Assembly: GCF_028830055.1 (NCBI RefSeq)
Contig: NZ_CP101655.1
Location: forward strand, 5,215,483-5,279,482
Source of the DNA: Pseudomonas serboccidentalis
GTDB lineage: Bacteria; Pseudomonadota; Gammaproteobacteria; Pseudomonadales; Pseudomonadaceae
Direction: 5' to 3'
Length of the DNA stretch: 64,000 bases
Numbering within the stretch: the stretch's first letter is position 1; every line of letters starts with the position of its first letter. Positions 54,933-63,990 of the stretch are shown in pieces. The notes beneath the pieces were generated by a model, which saw only the letters and a program-made list of their open reading frames with translations, did no database searches and was not told where the DNA came from. The position numbers were made by a program, and so were the translations under genes.

Positions 54933-55961
54933 TCATGGCTTCGGCGACGCCAGAAAATCGCTGATCAGCGCAACCACTTGCTGCTGTATCACCTCACGCG
55001 GGCGCGCCTTGTCGCCGTCGCGGCAAATGATGCCATCGCCCGGTGCATCTTCCTCGAGCATCTCGATTGCCCCCGGTTTGCAGATCGACATGAAGCTGAA
55101 GTGGGTGGCGTCGCTGATCTCGACATACCGCGTGGTGGCCGGTGGCAGGCGTTTGGCCAGATCTGCGGATTCCAGGTGCGCAGGCAGATCTTCGGAAGGG
55201 GCGCCGGCGGCGATCACCAGCGTTGGCACGGGCAGCGCCGCGAGGCTTGCGTCGGTCATGCCGCGTGACAGGCCCAGATCCAGCGAGACGATGGCGGTGA
55301 CCGCTGTGTAACGCCTGTCGGCAGCCAGGTCGGCCTTCGCTTGCGGCGTGCTGGCGGGATTCATTTGTTGGTAGACGCTGCAACTGGCCAGCTGCGCATG
55401 GGCCTTGCAGTCCTCGGCAAAACGCTCGGGATCGAAACGGGCGCCGCCGATTTCCAGGGCCGTCCAGCCACCGAGCGAGTGGCCGACGACGGCAATGCGC
55501 TGCGGCGCGACGGCGCCAAATTGCTCCGGTCGCGCCAGCACCGCGTCGATTGCTCGCCGCAGATCAATCGGCCGCTGCCACAACTGCGCCGCTGCTTGCG
55601 GGCTGCGGTCGTGGGTGGTGCTGCCGGGGTGGTTGACCGCCGCGACGATGTAACCCTGATCGGCCAGGGCACTGGCGAGCCACATCTGGTTGCTCCAGTT
55701 GCCCCGATAACCGTGGGACAACACCACCAACGGATGCTCGCCGGCGGTCGGCGGTTCATCGCGTACGGCAGACGCACTGACAAATACCGGGCTGTCTTCG
55801 ATCAATTGCGCTGGCGCGGTGGTGGTCGTGGGGTACCAGACGACCATTTCCAGCGGCCGCTGTGAGTCCGGCAGGGTTGTCGTGCGAAAGCCGATGGGGT
55901 GAGTGTCAGCCAGTGTGATGGCGGACAGGCTGAGCAGCAGGGCACCGAGAGCTGTTTTCAA
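54933..55961 (-). CDS. secreted alpha/beta hydrolase (PAF-acetylhydrolase-like)
   Basis: 342 residues from a TTG at 55961 with AAGGA 10 bases upstream. A signal peptide follows (KTALGALLLSLSAITLA). Catalytic features: oxyanion SHGYRGN, nucleophile GHSLGGWTALE, and a late DATHFSFM histidine; the early WYPT stretch is the family's hallmark. Likely a lipase/esterase exported to the periplasm. Cysteines in CKAHAQLASC may form a disulfide. An in-frame reading further upstream to 56189 has no ribosome site or family match. Confidence 0.83.
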   Translation of the reverse strand: MKTALGALLLSLSAITLADTHPIGFRTTTLPDSQRPLEMVVWYPTTTTAPAQLIEDSPVFVSASAVRDEPPTAGEHPLVVLSHGYRGNWSNQMWLASALADQGYIVAAVNHPGSTTHDRSPQAAAQLWQRPIDLRRAIDAVLARPEQFGAVAPQRIAVVGHSLGGWTALEIGGARFDPERFAEDCKAHAQLASCSVYQQMNPASTPQAKADLAADRRYTAVTAIVSLDLGLSRGMTDASLAALPVPTLVIAAGAPSEDLPAHLESADLAKRLPPATTRYVEISDATHFSFMSICKPGAIEMLEEDAPGDGIICRDGDKARPREVIQQQVVALISDFLASPKP

Positions 55962-56166
55962 TGTTGATTCTTCCTTGATTGCATTGGTTGTTATCAGGTG
56001 GCACTTCGAGCCAGCCGGGGAGAGCTGAACGCAGATTATTAGAGCGGTCGCGCAGAAGATAGCCATGCCTCTGCTTACCGGGATTTGAAATGCCAGCCGC
56101 ACCCCGCTAGAGTCGCGGCCCTTGTCCGGCCTGCAGCGCCGGCTATGGCTGGAAAAGGGGCGGCAG

Positions 56167-56862
56167 TTGAACGAACACACTTTGTCCATGCGCCTGGAGC
56201 GTGTGGCGGCGCACGTGCCGGTGGGCGCGCGGTTGGCGGATATCGGCTCGGATCACGGTTATTTGCCGGTGGCCCTGATGCGCCGCGGCGCCATTGCGGC
56301 GGCGGTGGCCGGTGAGGTGGCGTTGACGCCGTTCCACGCGGCCGTGCGCACGGTGCGCGAGAACGATCTGCAGCCGCGCATCGCCGTGCGGCTGGCCAGC
56401 GGTCTGGCGGCGATCGAGCCGGGTGACGGGATCACCGCGATCAGCCTGTGCGGCATGGGCGGCGAGACCATTCGCGACATCCTCGACAGCGGCAAATCGC
56501 GTCTGAGCGGGCAGGAGCGGCTGATCCTGCAGCCCAACGGCGGCGAGCAACCGCTGCGCCAGTGGCTGATGGACAACGGCTACCGCATCCTCGTCGAGGA
56601 ATTGCTGCAGGAAAACCGATTCTTTTACGAAATCATTGTCGCCGAGCGCTCCGGCCCGGTGGCCTACACCGCTGAACAGTTGTATTTCGGCCCGTTGCAG
56701 ATGCAGGCGCGCAGTCCCGCATTCATCGCCAAATGGCAGCGCTTGCTGCGCCAGAAACAGAAAACCCTGAACAGCTTGAACCAGGCGCGCCAGGCTGTGC
56801 CTGAAGAAAAGCGGCAAGAGATGGCGCAGCAGATTCAGTGGATTACCGAGTTGCTGGCGTGA
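56167..56862 (+). CDS. TrmK-like tRNA (adenine22-N1)-methyltransferase
   Basis: 231 residues. The SAM site is LADIGSDHGYLPVALM and the catalytic-site segment is SLCGMGGETIRDIL, the pattern of the TrmK (YqfN) family that methylates A22 of tRNA. TTG at 56167 gives the family N-terminus (MNEHTLSMRLERV); AAAGGGG precedes it by 6 bases. The 3' end overlaps the convergent lipase gene by 20 bp. The C-terminal third is a helical coiled segment (RLLRQKQKTLNSLN). Confidence 0.88.
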   Translation: MNEHTLSMRLERVAAHVPVGARLADIGSDHGYLPVALMRRGAIAAAVAGEVALTPFHAAVRTVRENDLQPRIAVRLASGLAAIEPGDGITAISLCGMGGETIRDILDSGKSRLSGQERLILQPNGGEQPLRQWLMDNGYRILVEELLQENRFFYEIIVAERSGPVAYTAEQLYFGPLQMQARSPAFIAKWQRLLRQKQKTLNSLNQARQAVPEEKRQEMAQQIQWITELLA

Positions 56863-57847
56863 GCTGAGCGCAACGATCCACGGCGGGTTCCTGCGCGGCA
56901 ATCCGAAGATTGATCCACGCGCGGCTGTGAGCCAGAACGCTGTCGGCCATGGCCGTCGGGAAATGGATAAACCCATGAGCGGAAACGGGCAGCAGGTGCA
57001 CCTCAACCGCTGCCGACTTTGCCCAGCGTGCGGCCAGCTCAAGGGTGTCGTCGCGCAGCGGGTCCAGCTCGCCGGCATACATCAGCGCAGGTGGCATGCC
57101 GGCGAAGTCGCCGTACAGCGGTGACAGCGGAGGTTGTTGGCGTTGCGCGTCGCTCAGGCCTGGGGTCAGCAGGCGTAGCGCCTCAACCATGCCGGGGCCG
57201 TCCAGCACCAGAGTGTCGGCAGTCGCAGTGCGGACGCTGGCGGTTCCGCTCAGGTCGTAGACGCCGTAATACAGCAATGCACCGTGGATACGCTTGAGCA
57301 ATTCGGGCGATGATTGCAGCCCCAACAACGTCGCCGCCGCCAGATGCCCGCCCGCCGACTCCCCGACGACGATCACCGGCAGGTCAGCGAATTCGTTGCA
57401 GCCAAGCAGCCAGCGAGCGGCCCCCAGACAATCCTCCAGCAGCCCCTCGACCGGTGTGTCGACCGCCAGTCGATAATCCACCGAAACCACCGCCACGCTG
57501 CACGCATTGACCATGCCTGCGTTGAGCTTATCGTTCATCTGCGGGTTGCCGATGACCCAGCCCCCGCCATGAAAATCCAGCACCACGCCTCGGGCTTTGC
57601 CTTTGGGCCTGATAATCCGTAGCGGCACTGCGACGCCGTTCGAGTCAATCACGATGTCCTCGGCCTTGAGACCATGTTTACGCAGCTTGTCTGTGCCGGC
57701 CTTTTGACTGACGCGCAGCAAAGCCTGCACCAGTCGCGGCAGGACGCGATTGCGGATGCGAAACCGTGGCAGCCAGGCGAGGATCTTGTTGAAGCGCTGC
57801 ATTTGCGCGATTTCATCTGCGCCAAATTCGAGTTTTCCGGTGTCCAT
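56843..57847 (-). CDS. HSL-type alpha/beta hydrolase (esterase/lipase)
   Basis: 334 residues. The oxyanion motif HGGGW (FHGGGWVIGN) and nucleophile GESAGGH are those of the hormone-sensitive lipase family; the acid is probably in GELDPLRDD and the base in SAHGFIHF. No signal peptide. Probably hydrolyses short to medium carboxyl esters. The start at 57847 is the only good one. Its 3' end overlaps trmK by 20 bp on the opposite strand. Confidence 0.9.
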   Translation of the reverse strand: MDTGKLEFGADEIAQMQRFNKILAWLPRFRIRNRVLPRLVQALLRVSQKAGTDKLRKHGLKAEDIVIDSNGVAVPLRIIRPKGKARGVVLDFHGGGWVIGNPQMNDKLNAGMVNACSVAVVSVDYRLAVDTPVEGLLEDCLGAARWLLGCNEFADLPVIVVGESAGGHLAAATLLGLQSSPELLKRIHGALLYYGVYDLSGTASVRTATADTLVLDGPGMVEALRLLTPGLSDAQRQQPPLSPLYGDFAGMPPALMYAGELDPLRDDTLELAARWAKSAAVEVHLLPVSAHGFIHFPTAMADSVLAHSRAWINLRIAAQEPAVDRCAQLTPATR

Positions 57848-58454
57848 GCTGGTCCTCTATGACATTCGCTGCGGCAGCCGACACCGCTGAGCACTTGTGC
57901 AATCCGACTGATTGCCGGCAAGCACGTTCACTCCAGGCAGATCGCGGACTTGACGGTCAATCCATCGACAAATGCAGCAACCTGCCGCTTGCCTCGCAGG
58001 TGCACCACGGGAACATCCGGGTCGACGGCCTGGCGTACTTTATCTGTCTACGGTCGGTAGGCGTGTAGATTCCGTGAAAGTAAGCAACGGTGCGCTGGTC
58101 GTCGGCTGCGATAAACCGACCTCTGTGCCGATTGGCCGCCCAATCAGTTCAGGTTAAAGTCAGTTTCAAGCGGTTTTGTTTGCACCGACCGGGCCATTGC
58201 AAGAGATCAGCATGAGCAGCGGATGGACTGAAACCTATTTACGGGTCGCTGGCAAGTTTGACGAAAACAAGACGTTGTTGTGGTGAGTCCGCATTAGCTT
58301 AAGCGAGTGGATAGTCCGGGTTTTGCCCGACTGCCGGGCGCGCCTTCGGGCTTGTTCATCTGAGTCATCGCCAGGCGCTCGTAGATCGTTAGAATGCTTT
58401 GCACATAAGAAACTTCAGCATGGATGTGCAAGCGCTCGTCCAAAGGAGAACCCC
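57848..58454. other. intergenic region with possible gene remnants
   Basis: About 600 bp. It contains a plus-strand 24-codon frame at 58212-58286 (MSSGWTETYLRVAGK start) and a minus-strand frame of about 50 codons at 58294-58450 with protein-like sequence (DERLHIHAEVSYVQSILTIYERL). Neither is a whole gene; they look like edges of deleted genes. No repeat seen. Confidence 0.45.
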
Positions 58455-58889
58455 ATGACAACAGGGCAGTGTCTGTGCACCGCGGTACGCTTTTCCCTCG
58501 CCGTTGAACCGCGCTTTTTTTACCGCTGCCACTGCTCCCTGTGCCGCAAGCAAACGGGTGTCGGCCACAACCTCGCCACGCTGGTCAACGCGCGTGACTT
58601 TCGCTGGGACGCAGGGCAGGCGTCGATCAGCAGTTGGGTCAAACCCGGGGGGTACAGGAACGACTTCTGCGCGCAATGCGGCTCGACTGTGCCCAACCCG
58701 CTTCGCGGGTCGACTTACGTGTGGATTCCACTCGGTTTGCTCGATGAAGATCTGAGCGTGCAGTGCGCTGGCGACTTCTGCGTTGACGATGCCATGTCGT
58801 GGGATACGCAACGCTCGGCCAGCAGTCATCACGGTTCCGTGGAGTCATTGGGGGATCTTGTGCAGGAACTCCGGGTCAACGGTGATTGA
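58455..58889 (+). CDS. GFA-family (CENP-V domain) glutathione-dependent formaldehyde-activating-like protein
   Basis: 144 residues, zinc-binding fold. Cysteines are C6, C8 (GQCLCTA), C25, C27, C30 (YRCHCSLCRK) and a later FCAQCGST pair, the GFA/Mss4 pattern. Family members bind zinc and some have a glutathione-linked role; the substrate is unknown. GGAG lies 8 bases before the ATG at 58455. Confidence 0.87.
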   Translation: MTTGQCLCTAVRFSLAVEPRFFYRCHCSLCRKQTGVGHNLATLVNARDFRWDAGQASISSWVKPGGYRNDFCAQCGSTVPNPLRGSTYVWIPLGLLDEDLSVQCAGDFCVDDAMSWDTQRSASSHHGSVESLGDLVQELRVNGD

Positions 58890-58969
58890 AACCTTAGCCT
58901 GACCCGCAATTATTTTCGCAGAGACGCGAACATGTGCTGCAGGGGATGGCATCGATCTGCGTCGTATCG

Positions 58970-59686
58970 CTACTTGCCACCGAGACTTCCTCCGCCATCG
59001 ACGCTGATCACTTGGCCCGTCACGAAGGATGCTTGTGCACTCAACAGGAAAGTAATCAGAGAGGCAACTTCTGATGGCATGCCCAGTCTTTGCATCGGAA
59101 TCGTGGACAGTATTTGACGCTCACCCTCACTTCCCACAGGTCTGGTTTTGCGCAAAAGCTCGGTTTCTATAGGGCCAGGTGCGACTGCATTGACCGTAAT
59201 TCCAATGGGCGCCAACTCAAGCGCCCACGTACGAGTGATACCCACCAAAGCGCTTTTTGCGGCAGCGTAGGCTGTTCTGTCCCGGGCTCCAAAAATGGCA
59301 CGGCTGCACACATTCACTATGCGTCCAGCAGAAGATCGCTTAAGCGACGGCAGGCAAGCTTGAGTAACTTGCACCGAGGCTCTGACATTCAGGTCAAAAA
59401 CTTTTTGAAGCGTTTCAAGATCAAGAGTTTCAAGGCTTTGCGGAGCCGCGATGCCAGCGTTATTGACGACAGCATCAATAGACGTGCGCTCTAGCAGTTT
59501 CTCAAGCATCTCGCCCGTCTTCTGAGTGTCGGCTAAATCACAGAGCAACAGCTTTCCGGGAAAATAGTCGATCGAGTGCCTGGCGATGCCGACCACATTC
59601 CACCCTGATTGACTCAGTTGGGTACTGAGCGCGAAACCAATCCCTTTGGTTGCACCTGTCACCAGTGCAGTTCGGCTGTGGTTCAT
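58970..59686 (-). CDS. short-chain dehydrogenase/reductase (SDR), AT-richer gene
   Basis: 238 residues. Cofactor site TGATKGIGFAL, NNAGIAAP and catalytic YAAAK (Y in RTAYAAAKSAL) are all present; the active serine is expected in NVCSRAIFG. The C-terminal VTGQVISVDGGGSLGG is typical. Probably an oxidoreductase of 3-oxoacyl-type substrates. Codon and base use is visibly more AT-rich than the neighbours, suggesting transfer. Confidence 0.9.
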   Translation of the reverse strand: MNHSRTALVTGATKGIGFALSTQLSQSGWNVVGIARHSIDYFPGKLLLCDLADTQKTGEMLEKLLERTSIDAVVNNAGIAAPQSLETLDLETLQKVFDLNVRASVQVTQACLPSLKRSSAGRIVNVCSRAIFGARDRTAYAAAKSALVGITRTWALELAPIGITVNAVAPGPIETELLRKTRPVGSEGERQILSTIPMQRLGMPSEVASLITFLLSAQASFVTGQVISVDGGGSLGGK

Positions 59687-59868
59687 GGTTGCCTTCTCAC
59701 CATCTGACTCAAAGCCCTATTGATAGCACAGCTCCGTCCGCTATTGGCGGTGGATTCAACCGGTCGGTGCAACACAACTGAATTCTGTATAAGCAGAAGG
59801 CCTGTTGCGGGGAGCCTGACTCAGGCCCGGACATCCATCGGATACTCGGGTGTTATAGCGGGTGATCA

Positions 59869-60903
59869 TCAGGGCTGTGACTGGAATCGTTCTGGACGAC
59901 AGGGCGCTAATGCAGCCGCAGGCGCGGCATCGACGATTTCCTCGGCAACCAGTCGCCCCACGACCGCCGCCAGCGTTACACCCGGGTGCATCGCGCACAC
60001 GTATGCGCCGCCGATGTTCGACAGATAGCCAATGATCGGAATGCCATCGGCCGGCATTGGGCGCAGACCCACGCACGCCACTTCGGGCGCGATGGAAATC
60101 ACCCCGTGAAGTTCGTTTTGGATGGCTTTGGCTGTTTTCAGCGCGATGGCGTGCGCGCTGTTGTGCGGCGCGTCATCTATGTAGTCCTCCGCCGCCAGCA
60201 ACGTGCCGTCGGCGTCCTGCCGGATTTCCATCTCGGGGCTGGAGATGATCGTGTTTACCCGATGAGGCTGGGTTTTGTAGCGGATGAACAGGGCGGGTGA
60301 AGCGTCGATGGGCAGGGTGACGTTCAACTGATCTGCCAGTTGCGGGATCGCGGTGCCTGCCGCCAGCACGACAATATCGGCATCGAGGTTGCCCGTCGCA
60401 GTGATGATGCCAGTGACCGAGCCGTTCAATGTCTGAAAGCCGAGTGCCGGAGTCTGCGTTAACAGCGTCGCGCCATGGGCTTGAGCGCCCGCGATCAAGA
60501 TGTGTGTTGCCTGCACGGCATCCAGCGCGCCTTCATCGGCGGCAAAGAATGCACGTTCTGGAGGGTGTTTGAGGTTGGGCTCAAGGTCGAGAATCTGCGC
60601 GCTATATATAGAGGGCGCATGAAACACGCCCTCACCGTAAGACAGCGCACCAGTCCATCGAACGTTCAGATCCGGCAACTCGGATTGAAGTCGGCGATAT
60701 TCTGCGATGGCCGCCGCGCGTAATGGCGCAACAGGATCTGCCCCGCCGTGTGACGTGTTGATCCAGGCGAAGGAACGTCCCGTCACGCCGGACGCAACCT
60801 CATTCGCCTCGACCACGACGACTTGCGCACCTTTTACGGCGAGGTGGTACGCCAGTGACGCGCCGACGATTCCAGCCCCGATCACGATAACTCGTTTACT
60901 CAC
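59869..60903 (-). CDS. FAD-dependent D-amino-acid/glycine oxidase-like dehydrogenase
   Basis: 344 residues. The FAD site GAGIVGASLAYHLAVKGAQVVVVE is at the N-terminus. The rest matches the DAO family (GlyOX, SoxB, DadA type): GVTGRSFAWINTSHGG, VACVGLRPMPADGIPIIG near the end. Substrate not predictable. Divergent from the saccharopine-dehydrogenase-like gene, with 136 bp between starts. Confidence 0.87.
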   Translation of the reverse strand: MSKRVIVIGAGIVGASLAYHLAVKGAQVVVVEANEVASGVTGRSFAWINTSHGGADPVAPLRAAAIAEYRRLQSELPDLNVRWTGALSYGEGVFHAPSIYSAQILDLEPNLKHPPERAFFAADEGALDAVQATHILIAGAQAHGATLLTQTPALGFQTLNGSVTGIITATGNLDADIVVLAAGTAIPQLADQLNVTLPIDASPALFIRYKTQPHRVNTIISSPEMEIRQDADGTLLAAEDYIDDAPHNSAHAIALKTAKAIQNELHGVISIAPEVACVGLRPMPADGIPIIGYLSNIGGAYVCAMHPGVTLAAVVGRLVAEEIVDAAPAAALAPCRPERFQSQP

Positions 60904-61039
60904 ATCAACCTCCGTTGTCGATGCCCAGACGTTACTCCATTCTCGCCCATGGCGGCAGACTTGCCTGGCCCGGTGATATCGGGGAAGCTGCGCCGAGCCC
61001 GATGGTGGGCCGGTTTTTCAATCGTTCAGGGAAGCGTTG

Positions 61040-62155
61040 ATGGCACTCAGGGTGTTGGTGGTTGGCGGGTATGGAAACTTTGGCAGTATCGTTTGTCGGC
61101 ATTTGATCGACATGCCGGACGTCGAACTCGCGATCTCGGGGCGCGATCCTCAGAAGCTGGCGCGCAAGGTCGCTGAACTGGGCCCGGCCTGCGAGAGCTG
61201 GTGCGGTGATGCCATGGGCGCCGGTTTCGCCTCCGCCTTGCGCGCGATGAACATTCAACTGGTGGTTCACACCGGTGGCCCGTTTCAGGGGCAATCCTAT
61301 GCGGTGGCCGAGCGCTGCATCGAAGCGCACGTCAACTATTGCGATCTGGCGGACTGCCGGACGTTCGTCAATGGCATCGGCGTCCTCGATGCCCGAGCCC
61401 GGCAGGCGGGTGTCGCGATCCTCAGTGGTTGCAGCTCGGTGCCGACGCTTTCGTCAGCGATCATCGATGAACAGCGCTATCGCTTCAAACGCATCGACTC
61501 GATCGAACACGGTATTTCCTCATCGGCCAAGATGCCGGGGTTATCGACGGTCGAAGGCGTGCTCGCATACGCCGGCAAGCCGATCCGTCAGTTAAGGAAT
61601 GGTCAGGTGCATGAGGTGATGGGGTGGGAGGACCTGACCCTGCGCAAGCTGCAGGGGCTGGGCACTCGTGCATTGGCTAATGTCGATGTGCCGGACATGG
61701 ACATTTTTGCCAGCCGCTATGGTGCGCACACTCTGAGCTTCAAGGCGGGTGCCGGCCTCAAACTCGGCGGTGTGGCGAATTATCTGTTTGCTCTGGCGAT
61801 GAGGAAGGGCCTGGTGCGTGACCATGCACCCTGGGCCGCGAGGTTGCATCGCTGGGGGACGTGGTTCGAACGTTTCGGCGATGGCAAAAGTGCGATGTAT
61901 ATAGATGTGCGGGGTGTCGGTCTGGATGACCAGACGTTGTCGATGTCGGCGCAACTCACTGCGTTGAATGACAAAGGGCCGGAGATCCCGAGTTGTGCTG
62001 CCGTCGCACTGGCTGCGAAGATCGCCCGAGGTTATTTGCCCGAACCCGGCGCCCGTCCTTGCGTGGGCGAAATCAGCGTCGACGAGTACATGGCCGCGAT
62101 CAACGATCCGCAGAACCTGAGTCTGTCCGTGCATTTCTCTGACGGGCAGCGCTGA
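61040..62155 (+). CDS. saccharopine dehydrogenase-like protein
   Basis: 371 residues. N-terminal NAD(P) fold: VLVVGGYGNFGSIVCRHL, followed by AISGRDPQKLARK and a C-terminal domain of unclear role. These match the saccharopine dehydrogenase NADP-binding family, whose members include many of unknown function. ATG at 61040 follows AGGGAAG. Its stop lies 2 bp before the start of the DUF2269 membrane gene, so the two form an operon. Confidence 0.86.
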   Translation: MALRVLVVGGYGNFGSIVCRHLIDMPDVELAISGRDPQKLARKVAELGPACESWCGDAMGAGFASALRAMNIQLVVHTGGPFQGQSYAVAERCIEAHVNYCDLADCRTFVNGIGVLDARARQAGVAILSGCSSVPTLSSAIIDEQRYRFKRIDSIEHGISSSAKMPGLSTVEGVLAYAGKPIRQLRNGQVHEVMGWEDLTLRKLQGLGTRALANVDVPDMDIFASRYGAHTLSFKAGAGLKLGGVANYLFALAMRKGLVRDHAPWAARLHRWGTWFERFGDGKSAMYIDVRGVGLDDQTLSMSAQLTALNDKGPEIPSCAAVALAAKIARGYLPEPGARPCVGEISVDEYMAAINDPQNLSLSVHFSDGQR

Positions 62156-62157
62156 GC

Positions 62158-62649
62158 ATGCTGTATCTGGGCCTGAAGTACGTGCATGTCATTGCCGCGA
62201 TTTTCCTGTTCGGTTTCGGCATGGGGTCCTATCTCTACCTGATCGCTGCCAGTCGCGCGGCCAACCCGCAGGTGATTGCGCATGTGGCGAGAATGGTCGT
62301 GCGCTACGACGCCTGGATCACCACACCGGCGGGCTTCATTCAGATCCTGACGGGCTATATGTTGACGAGACTCAGTGGACTGCCGCTGACTACAGAGTGG
62401 GTACTGGTCTCGCTGATCCTCTTCTTTATAGTGGGCTCGCTCTGGTTACCGGTGCTGGTGTTGCAAAAGCGCTTGCAGGGGATGGCGGTGAGCGCGGTCG
62501 AACGTGGGGCGGGGCTTGATGCCGATTACCAGGCTGTTTACCGCCAGTGGTTCTGGATGGGCGTTTTCGGCTTTCTGGGGATGTTCGTGATTGTCTTGAT
62601 GATGGTGACGAAGATGACGCCGGCACAGTGGCTCGGACTGCTGATGTAG
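62158..62649 (+). CDS. DUF2269 family membrane protein
   Basis: 163 residues, four hydrophobic helices (YVHVIAAIFLFGFGMGSYLYL, WVLVSLILFFIVGSLW, VFGFLGMFVIVLMM among them). It fits the DUF2269 integral membrane family. Function unknown. Starts 2 bp after the upstream stop, so it is cotranslated with the saccharopine-dehydrogenase-like gene, a pair worth testing for joint function. Confidence 0.82.
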   Translation: MLYLGLKYVHVIAAIFLFGFGMGSYLYLIAASRAANPQVIAHVARMVVRYDAWITTPAGFIQILTGYMLTRLSGLPLTTEWVLVSLILFFIVGSLWLPVLVLQKRLQGMAVSAVERGAGLDADYQAVYRQWFWMGVFGFLGMFVIVLMMVTKMTPAQWLGLLM

Positions 62650-62657
62650 CAGGGGAT

Positions 62658-63110
62658 TCACACCGGCGCCTTTAAGAAGCGTCGTTCGTGATCGGGATCG
62701 GGCAACAGGCAGGTGTCGTACTTGCCGAAGATCCGGTAGCGATTCAGCGCCACACAGTCGTAGGTCCAGTCCCGAAGTGCCCGTGGGACAATGCGCAGCA
62801 GTCGGGCCGGCCACCAACGGGCAGGCAGTTGCGCGACGATTTCGAAGAACGCATCCGAGCGCACCCAGTAATGCCGGTCGCGAATCACCGCCATGGTGTC
62901 AAACTGGTCCACCGGCAGACCGGCCCATGCCAGCAATGCCTGGCCTTCGGGCGATTGCACTGCGGCCAGGCGCACCCGGTGCTGGTGGTCATGGCGAATC
63001 AGGAACCTTGCCCAGCCGTTACACAGCTTGCAGACTCCGTCGAACAGAACCACGGTCTCGCCCGGATTGAGCAAGGGCGCGGGGGTTGGGCGAATCCGGG
63101 AGTCGGGCAT
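62658..63110 (-). CDS. DCC-family thiol-disulfide oxidoreductase-like protein
   Basis: 150 residues. The motif FDGVCKLCNGW near residue 24 is the DCC signature with its D-x-x-C-x-x-C, and the ends fit the family (YRIFGKYDTCLLPD). Predicted to have a thioredoxin-like fold; the substrate is unknown. No signal peptide. Convergent with the DUF2269 gene. Confidence 0.88.
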   Translation of the reverse strand: MPDSRIRPTPAPLLNPGETVVLFDGVCKLCNGWARFLIRHDHQHRVRLAAVQSPEGQALLAWAGLPVDQFDTMAVIRDRHYWVRSDAFFEIVAQLPARWWPARLLRIVPRALRDWTYDCVALNRYRIFGKYDTCLLPDPDHERRFLKAPV

Positions 63111-63293
63111 AAGGTAGGTCCGAGGTGTTGGTTGGGGCTGATCATACCCTGTGCATCATCGATGAAGTCTGCTGCAGACGATGGTCGTCGGTGATGGCTC
63201 CATTAATAGCAGTCACATTGGATCTTTCCTTGCTGAGCTGTCGCCCTAGACTGGCTCCATTCCCATGACTCATCTGGAAAGGAGCCTGATCTT

Positions 63294-63854
63294 GTGAGCG
63301 ACTTCGATAGGCAACCTGTTTTGTGCGGGAGCACGCTGAGGCTCAGGCCACTGGCCGACAGTGATTTTGAAGGGCTGTATCTGGCAGCCAGCGATCCTTT
63401 CATCTGGGTCGACCATCCTGCCTGCGACCGTCATGAGCGGCAGGTGTTTGCAGCTTACTTCGCCGCTCGCCTGGCCACCGGCCAAGCGCTTGCAGTCATC
63501 GACATCGAGTCGGGGCAGATCGTCGGGACGTCCAGCTTCTATATACCGCCTGACTTACCGGAGAGCATCGCCATCGGGTACACCTTTTTAATCCGGGCGA
63601 AATGGGGAGGGGAGGCCAATCGCGAACTGAAGCGTCTGATGGTGGAGCATGCCTTCGAGACGTACGACACTGTCTATTTGCACATCGCACCTTCGAACAT
63701 CCGCTCGCAGAAAGCCGCCCTGAAGATCGGCGCGGTGCATTTATATGACGCCGAGCTGAGACTGTCGGCAACGCCCGCCCTGTGCAAGTGTTACGGGCTG
63801 ACCAGGGCACAATGGGCGTTGTCGCATCGAAATAACCTGAAACAGGGGGCTTGA
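63294..63854 (+). CDS. GNAT N-acetyltransferase (RimJ/RimL-type)
   Basis: 186 residues from GTG at 63294 with AAGGAG 8 bases upstream. The pattern LRLRPLADSDFEGLYLAASDPFIW, IGYTFLIRAKWGGEANRELKRLMVEHAF and NIRSQKAALKIGA matches the RimJ/RimL subgroup that acetylates protein N-termini or small amines. Substrate unknown. Confidence 0.86.
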   Translation: MSDFDRQPVLCGSTLRLRPLADSDFEGLYLAASDPFIWVDHPACDRHERQVFAAYFAARLATGQALAVIDIESGQIVGTSSFYIPPDLPESIAIGYTFLIRAKWGGEANRELKRLMVEHAFETYDTVYLHIAPSNIRSQKAALKIGAVHLYDAELRLSATPALCKCYGLTRAQWALSHRNNLKQGA

Positions 63855-63941
63855 GGTCTGTCTTCGATCTGATGCTGACGGCGGCATCAGTTGTCGTGGC
63901 GTGTTTAGTCCATTGTTTTGAAAAGAATTTCTCGAAGGGGG

Positions 63942-63990
63942 TTGACCAGTAAATTCAGTCCTGTATTATTCGCCTCCCGCTGACGAGAGA
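63942..63990 (+). promoter_or_regulatory. ribosomal RNA operon promoter P (leader begins)
   Basis: TTGACC (-35, 63942-63947), 16-base spacer, TATTAT (-10, 63964-63969), then a GC-rich discriminator CGCCTCCCGC followed by TGACGAGAGATC, as in Pseudomonas 16S leader sequences. An AT-rich stretch (gaaaagaatttc) upstream could be an UP element. The window ends 10 bp later, so the rRNA gene itself is outside. Confidence 0.72.
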
